Source: an uncultured bacterium (GTDB taxonomy: Bacteria; Cyanobacteriota; Vampirovibrionia; Gastranaerophilales; Gastranaerophilaceae). From it: a stretch of 64,000 nt of DNA. The notes under the pieces were generated by a model, which ran no database searches, was not told the origin of the DNA, and was given only the letters and a program-made list of their open reading frames with translations. Location of the stretch: contig CAMOPX010000008.1 in the NCBI GenBank assembly GCA_946622415.1, forward strand, positions 1-64,000. The letters run 5' to 3'. Shown piece after piece: positions 16,595 to 25,057 of this stretch. Numbering within the stretch: position 1 is the first letter of the stretch; every line of letters starts with the position of its first letter. The position numbers and the translations under genes are program-made.

Positions 16595-17077
16595 TTGGAA
16601 TATAAAGAATTATTGGATAATGCCATAGAAAAAATATATTCTGCAAAGTTTGAAGAAGCAATTGAACTTTTGAATAAATCAATTGAATTAAAAAACGATT
16701 TTGAAGTGAGTTATTTTTATCGTGCAGTTGCATATCACAGTTTAGAAAAATACACGGATGCGATATTGGATTATACGAAAACGATAAAACTCAATCCTAA
16801 AATGACGGATGCGTACTACAACAGAGCAAAAATAATTATTGAAAACAAAAATTCAACAATATCCGAGCTTACCCGAGCAAAAGAAGATTTAAAAACGGCA
16901 TTAGAACAGGATGAAAAATTTGTCGATGCTTTATATGCTATGGCATGTACGGAAAAGAAGCTCGGAGAATATCATTCGGCACTTGAATATCTGGAAAGAT
17001 TACTGAATATTGTGCCTGATGCAATCCATGCCAAAGCTCTTAAAAAATTGATATTGACGAAATATATTGTAAAATAA
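16595..17077 (+). CDS. TPR-repeat protein
   Basis: The 160-residue protein has four tetratricopeptide-like repeats, e.g. FEVSYFYRAVAYHSLEKYTD and VDALYAMACTEKKLGEYHSA. It has no signal peptide, so it is probably a cytoplasmic adaptor. The start is TTG at 16595, preceded by GGGAC, with part of the ribosome site in the stop region of the WG-repeat gene; the pair is likely co-transcribed and translationally linked. The function is unknown beyond protein binding. Confidence 0.8.
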   Translation: MEYKELLDNAIEKIYSAKFEEAIELLNKSIELKNDFEVSYFYRAVAYHSLEKYTDAILDYTKTIKLNPKMTDAYYNRAKIIIENKNSTISELTRAKEDLKTALEQDEKFVDALYAMACTEKKLGEYHSALEYLERLLNIVPDAIHAKALKKLILTKYIVK

Positions 17078-17081
17078 ATTT

Positions 17082-17720
17082 TTAATTAACTTTTTCCAAC
17101 AGATAGTCCAGTTTTTTCTTTCTCAAAAGCAGGTATGTTTTTTGGTTTATACTTGCACCTTTTTTAATGAGTTTAATTGATGTATCCGTCATGTCGTTTT
17201 TTAGAGCAATATATAAGGGAGTGTTTCCCGTAACGGAATCCCTGTAATTAATTCTTGCGCCGTTATCTATTAAAAAATCCGTTAATTCAACGTTTTTATT
17301 CTTTATTGCTTCATACAATTCGGAGCCAAAGCCTTTATCTAATTTGGCGCCATAAGAATATAAGAGCTTAACTATTTCCGTATCGTTGTTTTTTGCTGCG
17401 ATAAATATGGGATAATCCATATTAAAAGGTTCATTCGGATTGACTTTTGCTTCCAGTAGTATTTCTGTGTTTTCTTTATTTCCTTTTTTTATTTGTTCAA
17501 CTAAACAATTAACCGTGGGTTTTAGTTTTTTATATTCTAAAACATCTCTCTGTTCCTGTGTGGCTCTGTTTTCTCCGTTTAATGATTTCATTATCAAAGA
17601 ACGGTCTGAAAAATTGCCGAAAACGGAATAATCAAGAGAATTATCCGCACAAAATGCTGATGTATTAAAGATATACATCAGCATTAAGATAATAAAAATA
17701 AAATTTATTCTTTTCTTCAT
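17082..17720 (-). CDS. Secreted ankyrin-repeat protein
   Basis: The 212-residue protein has a signal peptide (MKKRINFIFIILMLMYIFNTSAFC). Three to four ankyrin repeats span about residues 80-190, e.g. DYPIFIAAKNNDTEIVKLLY, SELYEAIKNKNVELTDFLID and TGNTPLYIALKNDM. Exported ankyrin proteins typically bind other proteins in the periplasm or outside the cell. The gene converges on the TPR gene with 4 bases between stops and lies 7 bases downstream of fabG on the same strand, so it may be read through from the fatty-acid operon. Confidence 0.8.
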   Translation of the reverse strand: MKKRINFIFIILMLMYIFNTSAFCADNSLDYSVFGNFSDRSLIMKSLNGENRATQEQRDVLEYKKLKPTVNCLVEQIKKGNKENTEILLEAKVNPNEPFNMDYPIFIAAKNNDTEIVKLLYSYGAKLDKGFGSELYEAIKNKNVELTDFLIDNGARINYRDSVTGNTPLYIALKNDMTDTSIKLIKKGASINQKTYLLLRKKKLDYLLEKVN

Positions 17721-17727
17721 AACAAAA

Positions 17728-18456
17728 TTATATAATTAAACCGCCGTCAACTTCCAGTACTTGTCCTGTAACGTAAGTTGCATCAATTGCAAGGAATTTT
17801 ATTGCAGCTGCAATATCTTCCGGTGTTCCCAATCTTTTTAAGGGAATTAATTTTAACATTTCATCTGTATTGGGCAAATCTTTTGTCATATCCGTCGCAA
17901 TAAAACCCGGGGCAACAGCATTTACTCTGATTCCTCTTGCGCCTAATTCTTTTGCAAGTGATTTTGTAAAGCCGATTAAACCTGCCTTTGCTGCGGAATA
18001 ATTTGCTTGTCCTGCGTTTCCGTAGATGCCGACAACACTTGTTGTATTAATTATTGCACCGCTTCTTTGTTTCATCATGATTTTTGAAACGGGTTTTGTA
18101 ACGTAATATGCGGAATTGAGATTCGTGTTTATGACTGCTTGCCATTTGTCTTCAGTCATTCTGATAAACAAATCATCTCTTGTTATGCCTGCATTGTTAA
18201 CTAAAATATCTATCCTTCCGTATTTTTCAATTATTTTTGCAATACTTTCTTCAACTTCCGCTTGATTAGATACATCAAACTTATAGCTTTCGGCATTTAC
18301 ACCGAGTGCTTTTATATCGGATACGGTCTTTTCGGCTGCCGCTTCATTTCCCGCATAATTTATTACTACATCATAGCCTGCTTTAGCAAGTTCTATTGCC
18401 GTTGCTCTGCCAATACCTCTTGAACCGCCCGTAACAAGTGCTAATTTATCTGTCAT
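17728..18456 (-). CDS. fabG: 3-oxoacyl-[acyl-carrier-protein] reductase
   Basis: The 242-residue short-chain dehydrogenase reduces 3-oxoacyl-ACP with NADPH in fatty-acid elongation. It has the TGGSRGIG nucleotide-binding loop at residues 10-17, NNAGIT, the catalytic Ser in INTTSVVG, YSAAK with the Tyr-Lys pair, and the C-terminal DGGLII. The start ATG is one base after the fabD stop, with AGGAG inside the fabD end. It is the last gene of the rpmF-plsX-fabD-fabG operon. acpP, often next in such operons, is absent here. Confidence 0.95.
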   Translation of the reverse strand: MTDKLALVTGGSRGIGRATAIELAKAGYDVVINYAGNEAAAEKTVSDIKALGVNAESYKFDVSNQAEVEESIAKIIEKYGRIDILVNNAGITRDDLFIRMTEDKWQAVINTNLNSAYYVTKPVSKIMMKQRSGAIINTTSVVGIYGNAGQANYSAAKAGLIGFTKSLAKELGARGIRVNAVAPGFIATDMTKDLPNTDEMLKLIPLKRLGTPEDIAAAIKFLAIDATYVTGQVLEVDGGLII

Positions 18457-18457
18457 T

Positions 18458-19405
18458 TTATACTCCTACCATTAATTCTTCTGCTACTGATTTTAAAGTT
18501 GTGGTGTCTGATACATTATATGTTTTTATTTCCGATGAAATTTTTCTGTTCAATCCTGCAAGAACTCTTCCGTTTCCGAATTCAATAAATGTATCAACTC
18601 CGTTTGTGATTGCATTTTGAATTGATTGATACCACATAACGGATGAATTTATTTGATTTGGCATTTTAATTCTAAAATCCTCTGCCGATGTGGTTAATTG
18701 GGCATCCGTATTTGTTATAACGGGAATTAATGCATCATTTAATTCTAAAGTTTTTACGAAATCAACAAAAGAATCTCTTGCGCTATCCATTAATTTTGAA
18801 TGAAATCCGCCTGAAACTGCAAGAGGAACAACCTTTCTTGCACCTTTTTCTTTTATTAATTCGCCTGCACGATTAACGGCTTCAATTTCCCCTGTAATAA
18901 CAATTTGAGTCGGGTCATTATAGTTTGCAATTTGTACTAAACCAAGACCACTTGCCTCTTTAATCGATTCTTCTATATCTTCTATTTTTGCGCCCAATAT
19001 GGCAGCCATTGTGCCTTTTGTTGTTTTTGTCGCTTCATCCATTAATTCCGAACGTTTTTGAATGGCTTTTATTGTGACATCGAGCGTCATAACACCCGCT
19101 GTATATAACGCGCAATATTCACCCAGTGAATGTCCCAACGTAAGAGAGGGTTTAATATCGGGATATAATTCTTTAAAAGCGCTCATCGCAGCGATTGATG
19201 TTGTCACAATTGCACTTTGTGCATTAATTGTTTTTTTGAGTTCGTCATCAGGGCCGTTGAAACATATATCCGAAATTTTTTTATTTAAAATGCTATCTGC
19301 AATATTATAGATTGATTTTGCACTTTGGAAATTATTATACAGGTCTAAACCCATTCCGCAGGCCTGAGAGCCTTGTCCCGGAAAAATAAAAGCAATTTTA
19401 TTCAT
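18458..19405 (-). CDS. fabD: Malonyl-CoA:ACP transacylase
   Basis: The 315-residue enzyme moves malonyl from CoA to ACP, feeding fatty-acid elongation. It begins with the family's IAFIFPGQGSQACGMG. The nucleophile elbow GHSLGEYCALYTAG carries the catalytic Ser, and the catalytic His is in SGGFHSKLM. The oxyanion-loop Gln is in GQGSQ. It lies between plsX, 38 bases upstream, and fabG. fabH, which usually sits between plsX and fabD in this gene order, is missing from the operon. Confidence 0.95.
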   Translation of the reverse strand: MNKIAFIFPGQGSQACGMGLDLYNNFQSAKSIYNIADSILNKKISDICFNGPDDELKKTINAQSAIVTTSIAAMSAFKELYPDIKPSLTLGHSLGEYCALYTAGVMTLDVTIKAIQKRSELMDEATKTTKGTMAAILGAKIEDIEESIKEASGLGLVQIANYNDPTQIVITGEIEAVNRAGELIKEKGARKVVPLAVSGGFHSKLMDSARDSFVDFVKTLELNDALIPVITNTDAQLTTSAEDFRIKMPNQINSSVMWYQSIQNAITNGVDTFIEFGNGRVLAGLNRKISSEIKTYNVSDTTTLKSVAEELMVGV

Positions 19406-19443
19406 ATACTCCTCACCAATAAAATTTTATTTGTTTGTTTTAA

Positions 19444-20493
19444 CTAACTGACTAATTCAGCGATTTTTTTATTAACGCCGGATTCAACAGCTTCTTTTGC
19501 TACACGAACAGCGTTTTTAATTGCATAAGAAGAACTTCTGCCGTGGGAAATAACCGTAATTCCTTTAACACCCAATAACAAGGCACCGCCAAATTCTTCG
19601 TAATTAATTCTTTTGTAAATTCTTTTCATAAACGGTTTTGCAAGAAGACCTACGATTTTAGATACTAAATCGGTTTTAAATTCTTGTTGAATTAATTTAA
19701 ACAACATCATAGAGCAGCCCTCGATTGTTTTTAGGGCAACATTTCCGACAAAGCCTTCGCAAACAACAACGTCAACATCGCCTTGGAAAAGTTCTTTCCC
19801 TTCGATATTTCCGACAAATGCAAAGCCTTCAGCGTTTTCTTTTAATAATTTATAGGTATCTTTAACCAGCTGATTTCCTTTTTCTTCTTCTTCGCCGATA
19901 TTTAAGACACCAACCTTTGGGGTTTCTCTGTTATATACATTTTTTGCAAACATTGCACCCATAAGGGCAAACTGTTTTAACATTTCGGGAGTTGAAGAAG
20001 AATTTGCACCTGCATCTATTAAAATTACGGGGTCTTTTTTTGTAGGTAAAGTTGCTGCAATCGCAGGTCTTTCAACACCCTTTATGCGTCCCAGTCCAAA
20101 TAAAGAGCTTGCCATAGCGGCACCTGTGGAGCCTGCCGCAACAACGGCATCTGAACTTCCTTTTGCAACAGCATCGACAGCCAAAACGATAGAAGATTTC
20201 TTTTTCTTTCTTATCGCAACACCCGGTGCTTCACCCATTTCTATAACTTCATCGGCTTGTGTAAGTTTGATATCAAGTTTTGATAAATCAACCTTGATAT
20301 TTTTAATAAAGTACCCGCCACGATTTGAAGTAATACCTTTTTTTGCAATTTCATCAAGCACTTCTTGTATTTTGTCTATTTGTCCTACAAGTTCAATCGG
20401 CACCTTGTAATCAGAAGCTGCCCAAACAGCACCCTTAACTATTTCCGATGGGGCAAAATCCCCGCCCATAGCATCTATTGCAATTCTCGTCAT
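19444..20493 (-). CDS. plsX: Phosphate acyltransferase PlsX
   Basis: The 349-residue enzyme makes acyl-phosphate from acyl-ACP for phospholipid synthesis; PlsY then uses acyl-phosphate to acylate glycerol-3-phosphate. It starts with IAIDAMGGDFAP and has AAGSTGAAMASSLFGLGRI, DAGANSSSTPEMLKQFA and CEGFVGNVALKTIEG, all typical of PlsX. Length is normal. It lies 43 bases after the L32 gene, the classic rpmF-plsX pairing. Confidence 0.95.
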   Translation of the reverse strand: MTRIAIDAMGGDFAPSEIVKGAVWAASDYKVPIELVGQIDKIQEVLDEIAKKGITSNRGGYFIKNIKVDLSKLDIKLTQADEVIEMGEAPGVAIRKKKKSSIVLAVDAVAKGSSDAVVAAGSTGAAMASSLFGLGRIKGVERPAIAATLPTKKDPVILIDAGANSSSTPEMLKQFALMGAMFAKNVYNRETPKVGVLNIGEEEEKGNQLVKDTYKLLKENAEGFAFVGNIEGKELFQGDVDVVVCEGFVGNVALKTIEGCSMMLFKLIQQEFKTDLVSKIVGLLAKPFMKRIYKRINYEEFGGALLLGVKGITVISHGRSSSYAIKNAVRVAKEAVESGVNKKIAELVS

Positions 20494-20536
20494 GATAAAT
20501 TCCTCAAACCGTTTCCCTGTCTAGCCTGATATTTGT

Positions 20537-21019
20537 TTATTCAGCCTTTGTTTCTTCAGCTTTTTTTGCAGTTGCTGTTTTTGTAGTTCTGGTTCTTTTA
20601 GGTTTTTCTTCAGAATCAGCTTTTTTAGCAGTTGCTGTTTTTGTAGTTCTGGTTCTTTTAGGTTTTTCTTCAGAATCAGCTTTTTTAGCTCTTGTTGTTT
20701 TTGCTTTTGCAGGTTTTGTTTCTTCGGCTTTAACTTCTTCTGCTTTTGTTTCTTCAGTTTTAACTTCTTTTTTAGCTTCTTCAGCTTTAACTTCTTCAAC
20801 CTTCATTTCTTTTTTTGCTTCAGCTTTAAGAGCTTCTTTTTGAGCTTTTTTCACGGAAGCAATGCCGTCTTTATACCATCCGCATTCGGGGCAAACCGTG
20901 TGAGTTAAAACTATTGCTTTACAGTTAGGGCAAGTAGTTGTAGCCGGAATTGTTCCTTTCCAGTTAGCTCTTCTTGTTGCCTGACTTGCTTTTCCTGTTC
21001 TTTTCTTTGGTGTAGCCAT
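20537..21019 (-). CDS. rpmF: 50S ribosomal protein L32 with long repetitive C-terminal tail
   Basis: Residues 1-60 are a normal L32: MATPKKRTGKASQATRRANW, then a zinc knuckle of CPNC and CPEC, ending near CGWYKDGIAS. L32 is usually about 60 residues. Here a further 100 residues follow, rich in Lys, Glu, Ala and Thr. They include a 20-residue unit repeated in tandem (ADSEEKPKRTRTTKTATAKK) and shorter KxEEVKAEE units. The tail is in frame and ends at its own stop. It resembles the basic/acidic tails of some ribosomal and histone-like proteins. Its role is unknown. The alternative, a chance read-through, is unlikely because the composition is so regular. Confidence 0.9.
   Translation of the reverse strand: MATPKKRTGKASQATRRANWKGTIPATTTCPNCKAIVLTHTVCPECGWYKDGIASVKKAQKEALKAEAKKEMKVEEVKAEEAKKEVKTEETKAEEVKAEETKPAKAKTTRAKKADSEEKPKRTRTTKTATAKKADSEEKPKRTRTTKTATAKKAEETKAE
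20565..20700. repeat. 60-bp tandem repeat in rpmF
   Basis: About 2.3 copies of a 60-bp unit, nearly identical at the DNA level, encode the repeated KRTRTTKTATAKKADSEEKP segment of the L32 tail. The near identity points to recent duplication by slippage or unequal exchange. Confidence 0.9.
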
Positions 21020-21088
21020 TTTTATTTCCTTTTCTAGTATTATGTTTATTTAAAAATAATTTTCGACTTTAACACTATTCTCTAAAAA

Positions 21089-21125
21089 AAAGAAATGCTT
21101 GTCAATAATCTGCAAGCATTTCTTT
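21089..21125 (-). terminator. Rho-independent terminator of the DUF2582-like gene
   Basis: AAAGAAATGCTTG and CAAGCATTTCTTT form a perfect 13-bp stem with an 11-nt loop, followed on the minus strand by a T-run. It lies 20 bases past the stop of the gene at 21147. Confidence 0.85.
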
Positions 21126-21146
21126 ATATTTCTAAATTTTTTTAAA

Positions 21147-21344
21147 TTATCTCAAGCTGATTTTTGTGTAAGAACCTTTTCTTGAGAAGTTAACTTTGTC
21201 TTCACGAGCTAACCAACCTAAACCTAAGTTAGTGAAGTTATCAGAAAGACCAAGGTCTTTGTTCATTTTTTTAGTAGTAACTTCGCCATTTTCGTTTAGG
21301 TATTCCCAAATTCTTCCAGCTGTTTCAATAATTGTTTTTTGCAT
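21147..21344 (-). CDS. Winged-helix protein, DUF2582-like
   Basis: The 65-residue protein is a compact helix-turn-helix with a wing. ETAGRIWEYLNENGEVTTKKMNKDLGLSD gives helices 1-3, and LGWLAREDKVNFSRKGSYTKISL gives the wing strands. This length and the GRIWEYLN...GWLAREDK pattern match the DUF2582 winged-helix family. It is likely a small DNA-binding regulator, though family members lack a defined target. It forms a single-gene transcript with its own terminator. Confidence 0.75.
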   Translation of the reverse strand: MQKTIIETAGRIWEYLNENGEVTTKKMNKDLGLSDNFTNLGLGWLAREDKVNFSRKGSYTKISLR

Positions 21345-21469
21345 TGTCGCACTCCATTTCTTTTTTATGTATTACAAGTCTGATGTCATTCACATCGCAT
21401 TTGCATATTTATCTTAATTTATTATATAGTAGTTGTATATAGTTTAAATGGATGAAATGAGAGAAAAAA

Positions 21470-21952
21470 ATGAATTGGATTTATGGTGACAATGTTGACA
21501 CGGATGTAATAATTCCCGCAAGATACTTGAATACCAAGGACGAAAGAGAATTGGCAAGTCATTGTATGGAAGATATAGATAAAAATTTTTCTTCAGAAGT
21601 TAAAGAAAATGATTTTATTGTTGCGGGTTACAATTTTGGATGCGGTTCGAGCAGAGAACACGCGCCGCTTGCAATAAAAGCATCAGGAATAAAAGCTGTT
21701 ATTGCAAAGAGCTTTGCAAGAATATTCTACAGAAATGCTATTAATATTGGTCTTGTGATAATCGAAAATTCCGAAATTCAATCAGACGTTGAAAAAAATG
21801 ATGAAATAAAAATTGACTTGGATAACGGAAAAATTATTAATGTTACAAAAAATAAAGAATATTCTTTTTCTCCCTATAGCGAAGAAATACAAAACCTTAT
21901 TAATAAAGGCGGTTTAATCAATTACACCAAAGAAAAGTGTAAACAAAACTAA
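21470..21952 (+). CDS. leuD: 3-isopropylmalate dehydratase small subunit
   Basis: The 160-residue subunit works with the iron-sulphur subunit LeuC to isomerise 2- to 3-isopropylmalate in leucine synthesis. It has [15 protein letters not shown] near the start, the [13 protein letters not shown] loop, and [15 protein letters not shown]. It belongs to the short, LeuD/homoaconitase-like group. No leuC or other leucine gene is adjacent, so the large subunit must be elsewhere. The ATG follows GAGAG. Its stop overlaps the end of the convergent queE by 4 bases. A homoaconitase-type substrate cannot be excluded. Confidence 0.9.
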   Translation: MNWIYGDNVDTDVIIPARYLNTKDERELASHCMEDIDKNFSSEVKENDFIVAGYNFGCGSSREHAPLAIKASGIKAVIAKSFARIFYRNAINIGLVIIENSEIQSDVEKNDEIKIDLDNGKIINVTKNKEYSFSPYSEEIQNLINKGGLINYTKEKCKQN

Positions 21953-22617
21953 AGTATATTTAAAAATTTGTGCACCTGAGGAATTAATCTCAGATTTTTG
22001 TAATGTTTATAAAATTCATCAAAAATTTCTTCAAACGCAAAATCTTTATTCATGGGCATTTTTGGTTGAAGTATTATTGTTGTGTTGTCTTTTTTTGCTA
22101 ATTTAATTACCGTTTTTATTTCTTCTTTTGTAATATTTTCATCAAAAACCGTTTTAATAAAGACTTCTTTTTTGTTTGCAACGGAAAGAAATTTTTCGTT
22201 TTCAATAAAGTTGTTTTTTTGTCCCGTTGCAGACGGTAGTTTTATATCCATTGAAACAACATTAACTTTATCAATTATTTTTTCAAGTTCTTTGTAGCAG
22301 GTTCCGTTTGTTTCAAGATAAATGTTTTTATTTAAGTTGTAATTACTCAATAAATCATTTAAAAAATCAACCTCTATTAAAGGCTCTCCGCCTGTAAAAC
22401 TTACCGTTGTAATAGGATTTTCTTTTAAAATATTGAATAAATCATTTGTTGAATATTCTTTTGCATTATCTTTTCTGAAATTTGTATCGCAATATTTGCA
22501 TTTTAAATTACATCTGCAAAATCTGACAAAAATTTGTTTTTCTCCAACGTAAAGCCCCTCTCCCTGAATTGAGGTAAAAATTTCTTTTATAAAGGTTTTA
22601 TTGGAATATTGGTGCAT
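21949..22617 (-). CDS. queE: 7-carboxy-7-deazaguanine synthase
   Basis: The 222-residue radical SAM enzyme contracts the ring of carboxytetrahydropterin on the way to queuosine, a tRNA wobble-base modification. The cluster motif CNLKCKYC (Cys36, Cys40, Cys43) fits CxxxCxxC. It is preceded by the family's [20 protein letters not shown], and SFTGGEPL follows. Other queuosine genes are not in the window. Its start overlaps the DnaJ-like gene by 20 bases, so the two form one transcript. Confidence 0.92.
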   Translation of the reverse strand: MHQYSNKTFIKEIFTSIQGEGLYVGEKQIFVRFCRCNLKCKYCDTNFRKDNAKEYSTNDLFNILKENPITTVSFTGGEPLIEVDFLNDLLSNYNLNKNIYLETNGTCYKELEKIIDKVNVVSMDIKLPSATGQKNNFIENEKFLSVANKKEVFIKTVFDENITKEEIKTVIKLAKKDNTTIILQPKMPMNKDFAFEEIFDEFYKHYKNLRLIPQVHKFLNIL

Positions 22618-23533
22618 TTCTTTTTTTTAGATTTATTTCTTTTAATTTTTCGTAAAGATAAAATTCTTCATCTGTAATGCTTGTAGGGATTTGAATTAAG
22701 ATTTTTACTATTTCATCACCTTTTTTTTGGGTTTTTTCATTCATTATTCCTACATCAATCAGTTTAAAGCTCTGATTTGTTTTTGTCAAAGGAGGAATTT
22801 TAATTGTTGCATCACCCCATAATGTCGGTACTTTTACATTTCCGCCTAAAATTGCCGTATAGGGGCTAATGTATGCATCGTAATAAACAATGCCGTTTTC
22901 GATTTTAAAATCTTCGTGTTTTTGTTCAACATTAACAATAACGTAAAGATTCCCGTTTTTTCCGCCGAATTTTCCGATTTTGCCTTCTCCTTTTATTCTT
23001 AATTTGGATTTATTTTTGACGGATGAAGGGATTTTTACCGTGATTTTTTTATTTTTTGTGATTTCCCCTTTGCCTTCACAATATGTGCATTTTTGGTTGT
23101 TTGCAAATTTGTGTCCTTCACATTTCGGGCATAATATTGATGTTGCAATATTAACCGTTCTTGTTGTGCCTAAAATTGCTTCTTTAGAATCAATTGTGAC
23201 ACTAACGGTTATATCTTCGCCTTGTATGGCTTTTGGTTCTTCTTTTGTTTTTTTGTTTTTTTGAAATAAGTCGGAAAATGTATAATCTGAAGAATTATTG
23301 TACTTTTTTTGGTTTACTTTTTTATTTGCGCTCCTTAATAAATCGTATTTTTTTCTTTTTTCATCATCCAATAAAATTTCTGAAGCTCTTGTTATATTTT
23401 TAAAAATTTCTTCCGCTTCAGGTGATGAATTAACGTCAGGATGATACATTCTAACCAGTTTTTTGTACTGTTTTTTAATTTCTTCCTTTGATGACGTTGA
23501 TTCTACGTTTAATATTTCATAATAGCTCTGCAT
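22598..23533 (-). CDS. DnaJ-like co-chaperone with a reduced zinc region
   Basis: The 311-residue protein has a J domain at residues 1-65 with the HPD triad (MYHPDVN) that stimulates DnaK. A short Lys-rich linker follows. It then has one zinc half-site pair, CPKCEGH...CTYCEGKG, instead of the four CxxCxGxG repeats of standard DnaJ. The C-terminal peptide-binding domains follow (GDEIVKILIQIP). It is therefore intermediate between DnaJ and CbpA types, and it is probably a second DnaJ rather than the main one. It overlaps queE downstream. The ATG follows an A/G-rich leader. Confidence 0.85.
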   Translation of the reverse strand: MQSYYEILNVESTSSKEEIKKQYKKLVRMYHPDVNSSPEAEEIFKNITRASEILLDDEKRKKYDLLRSANKKVNQKKYNNSSDYTFSDLFQKNKKTKEEPKAIQGEDITVSVTIDSKEAILGTTRTVNIATSILCPKCEGHKFANNQKCTYCEGKGEITKNKKITVKIPSSVKNKSKLRIKGEGKIGKFGGKNGNLYVIVNVEQKHEDFKIENGIVYYDAYISPYTAILGGNVKVPTLWGDATIKIPPLTKTNQSFKLIDVGIMNEKTQKKGDEIVKILIQIPTSITDEEFYLYEKLKEINLKKRNAPIFQ

Positions 23534-23651
23534 AAATCATTCCCTTTTTAAATACTTTAATGATATTTTTTAAAAAATCCAATATCGACGAAGATAAATA
23601 AAAAAGGCAATTTTGATTTGTTATTTTATTTTTTATATAATAAAAATATGT

Positions 23652-23725
23652 GCGCCCGTAGCTTAACCGAATAAAGCATTGGTCTCCGAAGCCAAAGAGT
23701 GTGGGTTTGAATCCCATCGGGCGTA
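23652..23725 (+). tRNA. tRNA-Arg (anticodon CCG)
   Basis: The acceptor stem GCGCCCG pairs with CGGGCGT, with a G-U first pair. The D-arm is AGCTTAACCGAATAAAGC. The anticodon stem TTGGT/GCCAA holds the loop CTCCGAA, giving CCG. The T-arm is GTGGG-TTTGAAT-CCCAT. CCA is not encoded. The gene lies on the plus strand between two minus-strand genes. Confidence 0.92.
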
Positions 23726-23726
23726 G

Positions 23727-25040
23727 TTATATTAAACTATTAATTTTTTCTGCCAGCATTTTTGATTGATTTATAACGGCATCCATATTTAAATATTCAA
23801 AACTTCCAAATCTGCCGTTTGTTAAAATATTTTCTTTTTCAAAATATTCTCTGATTTTCTTTGTATTAATTTTATGTTTGATGTCATAAATTACATAAGC
23901 GTATTCAAACCTTTTTATATCGTAAAAATTTATATCTTCCTCGTTATCGATAAAACCTATTGTTTTTAAGCCTTCAGCTGCTTTTTTAATGATTTCATCA
24001 TTTGTCATTTTGTCATATAAATCGTTTTTTCTGTACGTTATTTCTGCCATATAAGTAACGGTATTTTTTATATGATAACTTTCTCCCATAAAATCGAGTT
24101 TTGAAATTCTATGAAAAATAACGTTTTTATCCGAAATCATAAAAGCATAGTTGTCTTTTGCATAGTCTTTTTTGACATTAAAAATACAAATTATAATTGA
24201 ATTATGCTTTAAATTACTGGAAGCATTTTTTATTTCCAAAGGGCAATTTTGGTAAATACCGCATAAATAGTTAAGCGGAATGGTAGAGATTATTTTTTCC
24301 GCTTCAAAATTGCCGGATGAAGTTTCTATATTAAAAACCTCATTTTGCTTTGTTATTTTATCGATTTTAGAATTTAAAATAAATTTTGTTTTATTACTCA
24401 ATTTTGAAATAAAGGCTTTTATTAAAGCCTCCATACCTTCTTGTTTCGGATATGTAAAATAAAGCTGGTGCAGGTAGCCATCAACAGTTTCACCTTTTGT
24501 GCTTTTTATAATATCTTCTTTTGGCGGTTTTGGGATTCTTTCGACCATTTGTGTATCCATATATGCGGGGTCAAATTTCCAGATTTTTTCATTGTATGGC
24601 CTTAAATATGTATTTGTTATGCCTTCTCCAAATGTCTTTAAAAAGAATTGGAGCATAGATTGAGGGTTATAATTTTCATAAGGATTATACAGAAACGAAT
24701 TTAAACAATAATCGAGTTTGTGTTTTGGTAATTTTGATAAATCGTTTTCAAAAGGATATTGAATAAATTTTTTGTCATAAATAATTCTATTGGAACGGCG
24801 GTGTTTTTCAACATTGTCTTTCAAAAGCTCATTCATAAAACCAAGAATCTCTTCGTTCTTTGAAAAAATAATATGCGGGCCGATATCATAATTTATTCCT
24901 TTTATATTAAAACTTCTGCATAAACCCCCTAATTTTTCTTCTTTTTCTATAATCAATATTTCTTCGGTTGTATTGTTTTGTTCTAAAAAATAAGCCAGTG
25001 ACAAGGCCGATAATCCTCCGCCCAAAATTGTGTATTTCAT
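23727..25040 (-). CDS. FAD-dependent oxidoreductase related to UDP-galactopyranose mutase / protoporphyrinogen oxidase
   Basis: The 437-residue protein starts with the dinucleotide-binding YTILGGGLSALSLAYFLEQ and has EEKLGGLCRSF and the IGPHIIFSKN stretch typical of amine-oxidase-like flavoproteins. TYLRPYNEKIWKFDP resembles the UDP-galactopyranose mutase and related sugar flavoproteins. It is the last gene of the glycan operon, 17 bases after the pyruvyltransferase fusion. A role in oxidising or isomerising a nucleotide sugar is plausible. The exact substrate cannot be read from the sequence. Confidence 0.75.
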   Translation of the reverse strand: MKYTILGGGLSALSLAYFLEQNNTTEEILIIEKEEKLGGLCRSFNIKGINYDIGPHIIFSKNEEILGFMNELLKDNVEKHRRSNRIIYDKKFIQYPFENDLSKLPKHKLDYCLNSFLYNPYENYNPQSMLQFFLKTFGEGITNTYLRPYNEKIWKFDPAYMDTQMVERIPKPPKEDIIKSTKGETVDGYLHQLYFTYPKQEGMEALIKAFISKLSNKTKFILNSKIDKITKQNEVFNIETSSGNFEAEKIISTIPLNYLCGIYQNCPLEIKNASSNLKHNSIIICIFNVKKDYAKDNYAFMISDKNVIFHRISKLDFMGESYHIKNTVTYMAEITYRKNDLYDKMTNDEIIKKAAEGLKTIGFIDNEEDINFYDIKRFEYAYVIYDIKHKINTKKIREYFEKENILTNGRFGSFEYLNMDAVINQSKMLAEKINSLI

Positions 25041-25057
25041 TTTTTCTCTCCCTTTTA

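Noticed and set aside
20521-20799. 92-aa ORF (Lys/Leu/Gln-rich) on the minus strand
   Set aside because: It is an out-of-frame reading of the repetitive rpmF tail.
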